NCBI GenBank assembly: GCA_009801085.1
Contig: VNWV01000008.1
Coordinates: 248,001 to 312,000, forward strand
Direction of reading: 5' to 3'
DNA: 64,000 bases
DNA from: Lasiodiplodia sp. COLG20
Lineage: Eukaryota > Ascomycota > Dothideomycetes > Botryosphaeriales > Botryosphaeriaceae
Shown: positions 45,701-56,429 of the stretch, piece after piece
Layout: each line of letters begins with the position of its first letter
Numbering within the stretch: the first letter of the stretch is position 1
Made by a program: the position numbers and the translations under genes
The notes under the pieces: generated by a model
What the model saw: the letters and a program-made list of their open reading frames with translations, nothing else
What the model was told of the DNA's origin: nothing
Databases searched by the model: none

Positions 45701-48700
45701 ACAGCGATCTTGCTCCATCGCAGCCGGCGCGCCGCTGGCCGCACGCCTTCGTCGAGGGCCACTTCAACGAGTTCGGCTTCGACGCCGGCCTGCGCAACGC
45801 CATGACGCTGGATGAGGACGAAGAGGGTATGTGGCGCTTCAACGTCTCGGCCGAGTGGCCCATGCAGGCCATCGTCAACGTGTGGGGCATGAATCCGGAC
45901 GGGCTGCCCGACAAGAGCATGCAGCTCGGCGACGTGGATAGGGATGGTGTGCTGGACTTGCTGCCGCCGCAGATGCTGTCGCATAACGTGTTCAACCTCT
46001 CGGATAGTCCGCGCATGCCGTATGTTGGTTGGCAGATTGTCGTGCATGATGGGAACCTGACGTACTCGATGGAGCCTGTTGGTTCGGGGAGCACGCAGCG
46101 CTGGCTTTTCTTCCTGCTCGCGATGGTGCCGCCCGCGGCGGGCGTGCTGGCTGTGTGGGCGTATAGGAAGTCTTTCTACTTCATCGAGCCCGTCGGCTTG
46201 AAGAGCGGCGGCGGAAAAAAGCGGAAGCGTCTCGGTGCCGCGAGCAGCAGCAGCAGCGTGGGGAACCATGAGCAGTACAAAGACATTCCGCTGGAGTCCC
46301 TCACCCTGCTCTCCCGCCGCCGCGTCCTCATGGCCACGCTGGAATACGAAATCGCAGACTGGAACATCGCCGTCAAGATCGGCGGCCTCGGCGTCATGGC
46401 CAGCGTCGCGGGCAAGGTGCTTCCGCATCAGGATCTCATCTGGGTCGTCCCCTGCCTGGGCGACATCGACTACCCCGTCGCGCCGCACGAAGCCGCCCCG
46501 CCCATGTTCATATCCATGTGCGGCCGCCAGCACCGCGTCGCCGTCTACTACCACGAGCTGCACAACATCACCTTCGTGCTCCTCGACGCCCCCATCTTCC
46601 GCCAGCAGACGAAGAGCAAGCCGTACCCGGCGCGCATGGACGACCTGGACAGCGCCGTCTTCTACGCGGCCTGGAACGCGTGCATCGCCGAGGCCCTACG
46701 CCGATTCCAGGTCGACCTGTACCACATCAACGACTTCCACGGCGCGCTGGCGCCTCTGCACCTGCTGCCCGAGCAGACAATCATCCCCGTCGCCTTGTCC
46801 CTGCACAACGCCGAGTTCCAGGGCGCGTGGCCGCTGCGCACCGCAGAAGACTTCGCCGAGATATCCGCGCTGTTCGGCCTGGACAAGCGGACCATCCGGA
46901 CGTACGTGCAGTACGGCGAGCTCTTCAACCCGCTGCACGCGGCTGTGAGCTACATTCGGATTCATCAGAAAGGGTTTGGGGTTGTTGGCGTGTCGGACAA
47001 GTACGGCCCAAGGGCGTATTCGCGCTATCCGGTCTTCTGGAGCCTGCCAGGCGTGGGGTCGCTCAGCAACCCGGATCCGTCGGATCATGGCGACGTAGCG
47101 GTATATGGTGGGCTCCAGGCGGTACCTGAGACAACAGATAGGTCCTCGCTGCGCCTCCAGGCACAGGAGTGGGCCGGCCTAACCCCCGACGCCAGCGCCG
47201 ACCTCTTCATCTTCGTTGGGAGATGGTCCAAGCAGAAGGGCATCGACCTGATCGCCGACGTCTTTCCTTCCATCCTGGCCCGCTTCCCGCGCACCCAGCT
47301 CCTCTGCATCGGCCCTGTCATCGACCTCCACGGCCAGCTCGCCGCCACCAAGCTGGCTACGCTGGCGCAGCAATATCCTGGTCGGGTGTTTGCCAAGGGA
47401 GAGTTCATCACCCCGCCTCCGTTCCTGTTTGGAGCGGGAGAATTCGTCCTCATCCCTTCGCGAGATGAGCCGTTCGGCCTCGTTACGATTGAGTTCGGCC
47501 GCAGGGGCGCGTTGGGGATTGGACCTCGTATTGGAGGCCTTGGTCAGATGCCTGGCTGGTGGTACAATGCCGAGAGCATGGCCAGCCGGCATCTGATCAC
47601 GCAGCTCGAACGGACGGTCGAGGTGGCGCTGGCGTCGTCCGAAGAGACCCGAGAGCTTATGCGTGCTGAGGCGTGCAGCAGAAGGTTTCCGGTTGCCCGG
47701 TGGGTCCAAGACCTGGATGTTTTGCAGAGCACGGCGATCGAGACGAGCCGGAAGGTTGCTGCCCGAGCGAGGAGAGGTACGAGGGACGAGGTGGAGACGA
47801 GGTTTGGAAGCGGGTCGACGACGGCGGCGGCGAGTACCTGCAGCCTGGATGGGGAGGATGCACTGCTCTTGTCGCCGGAGAAGGGTTTCGGCGCTCTGCA
47901 GAAAGAGGCTGACGGTACCCTGAAGACAGTGGACACGTGCTTTCTGGAGGAGTGCACCTCTGAGCTGCTGAGTCTTGACAGCATCCTCGCGAGCCAGGAG
48001 AGCTTCGTGCTGCAAGACTGTGCTCCTGTCTTCACCGACGCCGATGGTCAATGCTATGCTGAGTTCGCGCGAGTCCTCCAAACTCAAGCAGTCCGCTCCA
48101 CACAGAGACACACTTCCACCGCAGACTTCATATACAGAGCCGAGAAAACGTGGTTCGCACGCCAGTACCGCGGCAAGTCTGACAGGCTGCCACAATTGCC
48201 TACTCTGGCCTCAGCCATGTCCAGGCTATACAGAACATGGTTCGGCGGCCCCCAATATTCAGCCGTGCCCGACGACCCGTCTGAACCCCGCCCATCCCCA
48301 GCAGTAAGCCGAAACGTACTTCTGTACCGCCTTGGCAGCTGGCCACTCTACAGCCTCTTAATCGCCCTGGTAAGCCCGCCCCCTCACGCTCCCACGCATA
48401 CACTGACTCGCCAATCAGGGCCAAATCCTCTCCGTAAATGCGTACCAGGTGACCCTACTGACCGGACGGACCGTCGACACAGCAGCCAGCATCTACACCG
48501 CGTCCTCCATCGTCCTCGTCGGCTCGGTATGCTGGTGGCACCTGTTCCGCTGCGCACAGTCCGTCTACGCCATATCCCTTCCCTTCCTCTTCTTCGGCCT
48601 CTCCTTCTTCCTCCTGACCGTAGCGCTGCTCATGGGCGCATCTCCAACTGCTTCCCGCATCCAGGCCGTCGCCGTCGGCGCCTACGCGTTCGGCTCGGCG

Positions 48701-49750
48701 GGCGGCGCCACGTTCTTCGCGCTCAATTTCGGCACTGAAGGTAAGTCTGCAACGCGATGACGACGACCACAGCGAGCAAAAAAAAAAAAACGATCTTTGC
48801 TAACTCGGAGAAACACAGGCGGCGTCCCAACCTGGACCCTCGTCTCCCGCGCCACCGCCGTCCAGGGCATCCAGCAGCTCTACTTCGCCCTCCTCTCCCT
48901 CGGCGGCTCGCGCCTCGACGCGGCGCTGTCCCGCGGCGTGCCGCAGTCGCAGCTGGTGAGCGGGAACTGGGCCGCCGTGACCTTGCTCGCCGCGATGGCT
49001 ATGTGGAGCATCGCCCTCCTCCTCTTCCTCCGCCTCCCCGACTGCTACCGCTCCAAGCCGCCCGTCGTCCCGGCCTTCTACCGCGGATTGCTGAATCGGC
49101 GAGCGGTGCTGTGGTTCCTGTCCAGCGTGATAGTCCGCGACTTCTGCCTGTCCGGCACGTACGGCCGCAGCTGGCGCTTCCTGTGGTCGTCGCGCGTCGC
49201 GCCGACGTGGGCGGTCGGCCTGCTCGTCGTCCTCTTCTTCATCGGCGTGTGGACCGCCCTCCTCCGCCGCGTTTTCTTCCGGCAGTCGCGCGCGCACCCG
49301 TGGTTGCTGCCGATTTTTGCTATTGGGTTGGGAGCCCCGCGCTGGGCGCAGATGCTCTGGGCCGTGGCGCAGGCGGGGCACTACCTGCCGTGGGTGCCGG
49401 GGCCGGCGGCGGCGGGCGCGCTGGTTAGTCGGGGGTTGTGGCTGTGGCTGGGCGTGCTGGACGCGGTGCAGGGGATCGGATTCGGGATGGTGCTGTTGGG
49501 GACGCTGACGCGCGTGCACGTCGTGTTCGTGCTGGTTGCGGCGCAGGGCGTGGGCGCGGTTTGCACGGCGGCGGCGAGGGCGTGGGCGGCGAATAATGTG
49601 GGGCCGGGTGTGGTGTTTCCGAACTTGCCGTTGGAGGGGTGGGGCGCGGCGGGGTGGAATGTGTGGTTTTGGGTTTGGCTGGGGTTGCAGGTTGTGGCGT
49701 TTAATGGGTACTTGTGGTTTTTTAGACGGGAACAACTGTTTAAGCCTTAG
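42738..49750 (+). CDS. ags1: alpha-1,3-glucan synthase, near full length but with a frameshift and a GA 5' splice site
   Basis: Seen: exons 42738-43094, 43148-43323, 43382-43610, 43662-48369, 48419-48740 and 48819-49750, about 2240 residues. Order: signal peptide; GH13 amylase-like domain (CMQIAMLDIDGFRLDKALQM near 43800); single TM near 46110-46160; GT5 synthase domain from ~46320 (KIGGLGVMASVAGK, SLHNAEFQGAW, SRDEPFGLVTIEFGRRGALG with MPGWW); multi-TM C-terminus from ~48330. Known: Ags/Mok proteins make and cross-link cell-wall alpha-1,3-glucan at the plasma membrane. Odd: intron 1 (43095-43147) has a perfect CTAAC branch and TAG acceptor but starts GAAAGC instead of GTAAGC. Also, around 44043-44046 the frame changes by one base between NTSDA and NFVRDSEH, with no usable intron there. 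The rest is open, so the gene is either recently disabled or misread. Confidence 0.9.
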
Positions 49751-50947
49751 ATAGAGAGTGTTTTACTAGCTTAGACCGAATACCCCTTGGTTAATTGGAT
49801 TTGCTTATTTCTTCGTATATCTCACGTCCTATCAAAGCCTTTACTCGCGTTACAGAACCGGATAAGAAAGTTTGAGGCTGAGCTCTCATCTTGATGGCCA
49901 CGTTGACTTTCCCAACTCTGAGTCGACAGTCACGCGCTACGGGATTTGGTTGCTTTAAGGGCACACTTCCTACCGGTTGAATGATGACCGTTCAATTCGC
50001 CATCATCGGAAGAGTTTGTCAAACACAGCTTGCAGCAACAAATGACATAAAGGAATGTGTCTCTTGAAGTACGGATAAAAGCCATATTAAACCATGTGAT
50101 TTGTTCTATCAATCACTTCGAAACGGCGCTGCAGTATCCGGTGTTTCTTTGAGTTTATCTGTGAAGCGAGGCTTCCTCAAACCACACGACAAGATAGCTT
50201 CTGCGGCGCCACCTGTCAGTGCTTTACCATCGTAGCTCGAGACAGCCTTGGAGGAATGTATTTAGCTGCTTTGGGACATGGGTTTTCAAAGGCCGCTTCG
50301 ATGGTTGTATTGATCGAACAAAGTCTCGTGAACATCTACAGAGCCGGTTAGTGGAATTTGTCCATAGAAGTGTCGAGTGCGCGATTTTCGCCGCAACGGG
50401 GCGGTCAGCCGTCCAGTTGTTGGCCGTGAGATTGTCCGTGCCTCGACAAAAGTGTTGAATTATTTCGCGTAGCATTGCCTCCTACAGACGTCAACAGGGG
50501 AACTTTTGAGCATGGATCAATGAAAAAACGCTCATGTCAAAGTGCCGGCTTGTGCTCACCGACTGTAGAGTGCTGTGGTAAGAGAAGACTTGAACACCGC
50601 TTGGAGACAATGTGTTGAATTCTATCAGACCGAGATGTCAGAAATTCATCGCGAGTAATATAAGCATTCAACTGTGGAATTGGTAACGCTCCATGGTAAA
50701 CACTTCCTCACATCCCCACTTATTCTCTAAGAATTTGAGATACGATTCCGGTAAATGGCATTCGTGATTGTGGATGAAGTACAACAGCGAACAGAGTGAT
50801 ATATGTTCTTCGCCGCTCTTCAGTTACGGGTAAAGGCCGTGGGGTTGAGACTACTCAGCGCTGTGATTCACGTGATATATTTGGCCTCATATCTACCTCG
50901 GACACATTTGTAAGGGCGTTGAGCAGGAATCTTCACAAATCCTCCAC
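49751..50947. other. gene-poor stretch, possible coding relics
   Basis: No intact gene. A minus frame at 50224-50475 (NNWTADRPVAAKIAHSTLLW) has some protein-like character and may belong to the relic immediately to the right, but I cannot link them. The rest shows nothing. Confidence 0.35.
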
Positions 50948-51757
50948 CTATCGACTTAGTTTCCCGGGCTGGTCTTGAGTGTGCCGCTGAGACAGGATGT
51001 AATAAACACAAATTGTAGATCTGTCGGCATGTGAATAGAGCTTTTCGACAGGATCAGGGCTTTTCGACAGGATCAGGTTCATATAGTGGGATCCACGAAA
51101 GCTACCGTGCATGAAAAATGGCTTCATATTGCTCTGCAATTCACCTGGTCGATACATGGATAACTGAGGTTGAGTTCCAGAATACATCAGGACGTTGAAG
51201 CTCAGGATCGGGTCATTGGGAGCCTGGCCCTTTGTATGTACTTGTTCCCAGAAATGCGGAGTGAGAAGTGTTGAGTCCCGCCCAAGGCCAAGCCCATCAA
51301 TTGTAGTGGAACTGTTGTCTCCTTTCCAGCGCCTTTACCGCCAATCTTTCTCCGACTCAAAGGCTAGAACAATTCGCTATCGGTGATAGTGCATGACTGC
51401 GCAGGGTGATCAGAGCTTGTAGGACTTTTCGAACCAGCGTCACGCGGCCAGACGTTGGGTGAGTGTGGCGTGCATACCTGATTCATAAGCGACCTTTCAT
51501 CACACTTGGATGCATGTTCGAGGCACAGATTTCAAATTGCCATTTTCATTTGCCGTGAGGAAAGCTTGGCATGTTCTTGGAACACGAAGAAGTCAGAGCG
51601 TTGTGTCCTTTTTGGATAGACACAGCTCGGGGAGATCATAAGTCCGCCTCGGAAGTCCGAGCGGCAGGATACAATAGTAATTACCCCATACAATAGCTCA
51701 GGGTCTAATAGCACCACTCGAACTAGGTGATAAAAGCTCACGATGCATTGACCAAAT
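50948..51757 (-). pseudogene. degenerate coding relic of an unrecognised protein
   Basis: Seen: two minus-strand coding-like exons joined in frame by a predicted GT-AG intron (51477-51377). Exon a contains VVLLDPELLYGVITIVSCRS, SDFFVFQEHAKLSSRQMKM and, after a TGA at 51532-51534, LCLEHASKCDERSLMNQ. Exon b reads RIVLAFESEKDWR, then TAA at 51335-51337, then WKGDNSSTTIDGLGLGRDS, LLTPHFWEQVHTKGQAPNDP and QLSMYRPGELQSNMKPFFMH. The frame agrees on both sides of the intron and across both stops. A 19-bp tandem duplication (51040-51077) shifts the frame near the 3' end. I do not recognise the family. The pattern of preserved frame with scattered stops is that of a pseudogene. Confidence 0.6.
51040..51077 (+). 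repeat. 19-bp perfect tandem duplication
   Basis: Two abutting copies of GCTTTTCGACAGGATCAGG (51040-51058, 51059-51077) inside the coding relic. Nineteen is not a multiple of three, so the duplication changes the frame. Confidence 0.95.
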
Positions 51758-53042
51758 GGTATGGATTTTGTTCAAGTTTCGGCAGTGCACAGATGGCCTG
51801 GGAATCGTCGCGCGAGGCTTTCATTGGGCATCAAGGGGCTGAGAGGGACCGTCTGCCAGAGTATCAGAAGACTGTTATCAATTCAAAGACGTTCTTCAAA
51901 ACGACGGAGAAATAGTTATAATTATAGATCGGGTTTCCATGACAAGCCCGATTTTGCCGGCGATACGATTGCGGTCCCCACTCATCACATACAGCGTGAG
52001 CGGCTAGTACGTAGCACGCTGCATCGGCTGCAGCTAACCCGAACTTCTCGAAGAATGCGAGGTAGATCAGGTACGAAGACAGGCTGGTAGAATGTCTCAA
52101 GTTGCGAGCGGTGGCAAGGGTTCGTATTGTGTATTCCTCGCTTTTCCCGCCGTGGGATTGGATGCACACAATCCCGCCCACCGAGCTCCGAAAGACCAAG
52201 CACAGTAGGTATCGCAAGTCCCCCCGGCCTAGACCAGATCAGATTAGCAACCACGACAAAGCCCTACCCGTTATCTCGCCTCGCGGCAATTTCCGAGTTT
52301 GCACCGCCGATCACCCAGATTGAGGCTTGATGAGGCTTCGCACATCCGCCGCCCCCCGGGGAGCCCTGTCCGCCCTACCTTAATTACCCCACACGCCTAA
52401 GCGCCACCAGATGGCCCGGGCGAGCGCCTCCCAAGTTTCACGCTTTTCACGCCACAGACGACGACAAGGCGGGCCTCAAGGTCTGGGCGTCGTAGGGCGG
52501 GCGGCAAAACGGCAAAACACCACTACATGGGGAAATAATATGGAGATATTAAGTCCCTGCCGAATGGTGACGGAAGTTGTTGCCTCCTTATGGGGCTCAC
52601 CGGGAGACGATCCTTACCGGTTCCTGGGGTGCGTGCACTAGATCTCGCCGCGAGCCGCCCGAGGACCGCCAGACAATCATGCCGCCCGTTGTGACAACTG
52701 GCAAGCGGGTCGGACGATTTGCACATCACGGATCACAGGGTGCGGCCCGAGAGTTTTTTAAAAATTGGGCACGTGGATTTGGACGTGACGCGATTGGCTG
52801 GTGCGAAGAGCCGCACGCGGCATCAAAGGTCCCGACGACACATCATGTGCCCCAGTCAGAGGATCGTTGAAGGAGTGATGGGCAGTGGGCAAATTCTCTG
52901 AAACAGTCGATTTTCGCTTTCAAACAGTAAACATTCATTTATGACTATCAACTAAGGCTTCTCGTATTTCGTCTTCGCAAGCGCAGTCAACTGCGTCTGA
53001 TGCATCATTCCACCCTGGCCTCCACTTCCTCTCATCTTGAAT
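51758..53042. other. gene-poor stretch
   Basis: Minus-strand frames at 51864-52254 (for example SSYLIYLAFFEKFGLAAADA) could be further decayed upstream exons of the relic, but stops and unclear junctions prevent a model. The part from 52320 to 52900 is GC-rich with no motif. 52900-53042 is the 3' flank of the next gene. Confidence 0.35.
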
Positions 53043-53553
53043 TTAGTCGGCCTCAGAGCCAGCAGCACCGCACTTCTTCTCGCAGTAGTAGGTCATCTGT
53101 CGTAAAGTTAGTATGAGGATCGGGTTGCAATAAAAATAGCTGTCTTACCTCATCGCCACCAATGTGACCAGCGGCCGAACCACAGGCCAGACCATCCTGC
53201 AAATGGGTTAGTAGAGAAGATGCTAGTAAGGGGGTCTAGAACTTACGAAAGTGCAGTCGGGGCAGGTATCCCACATGTTGCTGCCAGTGTTGCGCTGCTT
53301 GTAGAGGTCGCAGGCGCACTTGGTGGCATCGGGAAGGACCTCGTAGCTGGTCTGCCAGTTGTAGCTGACACTCCAGGGAGTGCCGCCAACAGGCGACGAC
53401 CTCCTGTTCGAAACGCAGGCAGCGGCCTTGTGGAGGTCGGCATAGGCCCTGAATATCAAAGTCTATGTTTAGATGCAGCAGTGGAGGCGGGGAATCGGGA
53501 ACAACTCACGTTCCAGCGGCCAGGAGGAGAAGGGCAACGACAGAGTACTGCAT
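53043..53553 (-). CDS. small secreted cysteine-rich protein, effector-like
   Basis: Seen: four exons (53553-53510, 53448-53247, 53196-53149, 53096-53043), 115 residues. The signal peptide is QYSVVALLLLAAGTAYA, with intron 1 inside it. The mature part holds eight Cys: ACV, CAC, TCPDC, ACG, YYC, KKC. Conserved-looking cores are SSPVGGTPWSVSYNWQTSYE, DATKCACDLYKQRNTGS and a GGDEMTYYCEKKCGA tail. Known: size, signal and eight Cys fit fungal secreted effector candidates; I recall similar proteins in plant-associated ascomycetes but no named function. Inference: extracellular, four disulphides. All junctions are GT-AG and in phase, which makes the tiny 48- and 54-nt exons credible. Confidence 0.88.
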
Positions 53554-54542
53554 TTTGGAGGGAATGTTGGGAGGCCTTGGAGGTGGGTAGATCGTAGTGA
53601 ATGACTAGAGCTGGTTGATCTGTTGGAGAGGGACGGTGACGAGGACTTAAGTAGGAGTTCAGACACAGAATGATAGCCCATCAACTCTACACTCCGGTGG
53701 ACGTTTATCTCGCTCGGTTTCGCGTGCCGCTCGTGCGACTCGTGCCTCTTCCCGTTGTTCGATTGATATTGTGCCGAGACACCATAGTACCTTCCTTCTC
53801 TTGTCTATAGTCGATGTTCGACTCGTATCTATGATGAGAGTGGCCGCCCTTAGGGGCGTGCGTTGTGGGGGGCCTTCTCCACTGATAGGTTACTCAGCGC
53901 AATATTCGAGTCGTGAGAAGTATTGAGCACTTGTTGGCGAGAGTTGGTCTTCATCCCCAGATGACTGAGAGTCAGTGCGGTGCTGACACGACTCGCCAAT
54001 GACGTAGGGTGATCCCGGCCATGACAAAGTAAAGGGGGCGTTAAGCGAATTGCGCCGGCGCTAGCCCCCCAATTCACCGCATGTTCCTTGTCACAACCCG
54101 TCTGCATTGACGGCGTTCTCGAGATGTTAAGCCTCTAGAGGGCTTTAAGCTTACGGGAAGTTAGGTTTTAAGCATTTTTGAGCCTCGATGCATGGTGAAA
54201 GATAGAGTTTGCGCGGGACTGCGTGTGTGGTTGTGTTCTAAACAAAGCAAATTAAGGCGCGACACTTGTTTACCAGTGTACTGGATGTCCCTGCTGATCC
54301 CATCTTCATCAGGCACCCTCATGTTCCGACGTGTAGGGAAGAGGTCTGGAGGCCTAAAACTCGTGAACACGAGCGCCTCGCTTGGCTCGCGACTAGTCGG
54401 ATTCACTGAATCAGCACGACGAACACCAAGAACATGAGACGTGATGATGGATGAGCCGACTATAAATGTTGCATGCTTTCCCTGCAGTTGACTGTATCTC
54501 CACAGACAGACCACCTCGTCCACTCTTTACAGAACATTCATC
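53554..54542. other. divergent promoter of two secreted-protein genes
   Basis: This is about 1 kb separating two divergent secreted-protein genes. Apart from the TATA box at 54461 I see no named element and no gene. Confidence 0.5.
54461..54467 (+). promoter_or_regulatory. TATA box of the effector-like gene
   Basis: TATAAAT lies 76 nt before the ATG at 54543. Confidence 0.5.
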
Positions 54543-55391
54543 ATGATGTACCGCCTGGTTTTCCCCACTCTCCTTCTCTCCACTCTCGTTAGTGCGACTC
54601 CTCTCGACACCAAGCCTGTCGAGTACACTCCTGGCTATGATCTCCAGGCGGATGATCTGATCGTCCCCATTGATGGCGTTTGTGAGCTTTCCCTCCTGTC
54701 CATCTCTTGAGTTTAAGTCACTAACTCTGTCCCAGCCCACGTCATGAAGGAGAGCACCTACCTCGCCCAGCTGAAGGCGCAGGGTGTCTCCATCGGTGCC
54801 CCCAAGCTTGACCCGTCCTGGATCACCGTCAACGCCTCGGACATTCCCGACCTCGAGGACGTTTCCGACGAGGAGCACGCGCTCAAGTCGCGCCAGGCCT
54901 CGTGCGACCAGACCTTCTCGCTCGTCACGGACAAGACCGAGACCTTCGTCGACTGGGACGTGCAGATGTCGCCCGTCGTCTGCGCCGTCGGCGACATGGA
55001 CGTCAGCGTGTCCTCCGGCTACACCGTCACCAACACGGTTGGCGGCAGCGCGGGCGTCGACCTCAAGTTCATCAAGGACCGCCTCGGCGGCTCGCTCGGC
55101 ATCAACTACAGCCGCAGCTGGGCGACCCAGACCTCGGTCATCACCAAGGGCACCGTCAAGGACGGCAACTGCGGCGTCATGATCACCAAGCCCATCGTCA
55201 CCCGCCGCTCCGGCCGCCAGTTCAAGGGCTGCATCGGCTCCACCACCGAGGTCGGCACCTGGTACGCCGACTCCCACAACGACGGCAGCTACAACGGTAT
55301 CAAGTGGGTCGAGGGCGCCGTCTCCATGTGCTCCAAGCCCGGTTCCAACCCGCCCATGTCCCGCTGCAACGGCCAGGGCAACTTCGTTTAA
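54543..55391 (+). CDS. secreted protein resembling celp0028-type effector-like proteins
   Basis: Seen: exons 54543-54681 and 54736-55391, 264 residues. The signal peptide is MMYRLVFPTLLLSTLVSA. An acidic pro-region of ~95 residues ends at KSRQA, a possible Kex2-like cleavage point. The mature domain follows: CDQTFSLVTDKTETFVDWDV, QMSPVVCAVGDMDVSVSSGY, LKFIKDRLGGSLGINYSRSW, GTVKDGNCGVMITKPIVTRR and QFKGCIGSTTEVGTWYADSH, with six Cys. Known: this block order matches, from memory, the 'celp0028 effector-like' family of plant-pathogenic ascomycetes; its function is not established. No enzymatic motif. Divergent from the 115-residue cysteine-rich protein, so the two may be co-expressed. Confidence 0.85.
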
Positions 55392-56429
55392 ATGGGGATT
55401 TGAGTTGAGATGGATGCTCCGAAGTGAGCCTTTACGATGAAGATACCACATCATCATGTAGTTAGCTATCAGAAAATGCAAGATTGATAATGCGCATCTG
55501 CTCTAGTTTTGAAGAATTTGTGAACTCTATTGTGTAGTTGAGATGAACGTGCGAATTCCCTTGCAATAGGAGAGACAAGATGATAGCCGACTACAAGACG
55601 ACAAATAAAATACTTATCCATGAGAACCATTTTCTATACCGTTTGATAATTAATCTAGCGAATAGAACGATAAATAATAATAATCGCCACAGATTCAAGT
55701 CTAGCTACCTGCGGCTACTAAAAGTTGCAACAGATCGAAGTCTCTTGTAATCGATTCTAGAACGTGCACAGCCACCGACCACATCTGAAAAGTGGCGTAA
55801 GGCTGCGATATTGGCTTGAGTATAATTGTTTAGTAGCTGGAACAGGTAGACCAAGCACCAATAAAATGTCGTTGTGGCCCCCATAAGCTCAAATTTTAGC
55901 GTAGGCAGCAGAATTGACTCCAGCCAATCATATCGCACAAAGCACAAACTGCGTTTCAGCTCTCCCCAACACCGCAGCGGTGTGCTGCATGGTAAGCGTT
56001 GCGGTGTTGCAATGACGACGCCGACAAAGCGCTGGTTTCTTGATTGAGAGCTTTTCCCCGCACCGCGCCCACTGACGAATCCCACATGCCACTTCCGCCT
56101 GCTGTTGCCTTGCCAAATCCAGTTGATCCTTGCTAGTAAGCATACCGGTCAGGGTGCGGCTGAAGATAATGCAGTCTCTATTTAAGGCCCTTTCGCCGTC
56201 TCACAACAGAACCATCTAGGCATCGGCCTGCAAAGCCATTTTCATCAACCTCCCCATCCTGCTGTCCTTCTCCACCAGACGGCCACGACTTTTCGCAAAA
56301 ACGCGCGTTCACATGACATCCGGTTTTTAGGCAGCTACGCTACGTCATCGCACCTTCTGTGCTCGTCCTCCGCTTCGCTGAGGATTAGAACCTCACCCAT
56401 ACTTTCTTTCTTAATCGACAACCATCAAA
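55392..56429. other. intergenic, no supported gene
   Basis: This is 1 kb: the AT-rich 3' flank of the secreted protein, then the promoter of the AAA+ ATPase with a TATTTAAG element near 56177. The minus frame at 55705-56085 has no motif. Confidence 0.5.

Noticed and set aside
45490..46563. 357-codon minus frame
   Set aside because: Antisense shadow of the glucan synthase exon; His/Arg/Ala-rich composition mirrors the GC-rich coding strand.
55705..56085. 126-codon minus frame
   Set aside because: No motif; lies in promoter DNA of the AAA+ ATPase and overlaps a shifted frame of similar quality.
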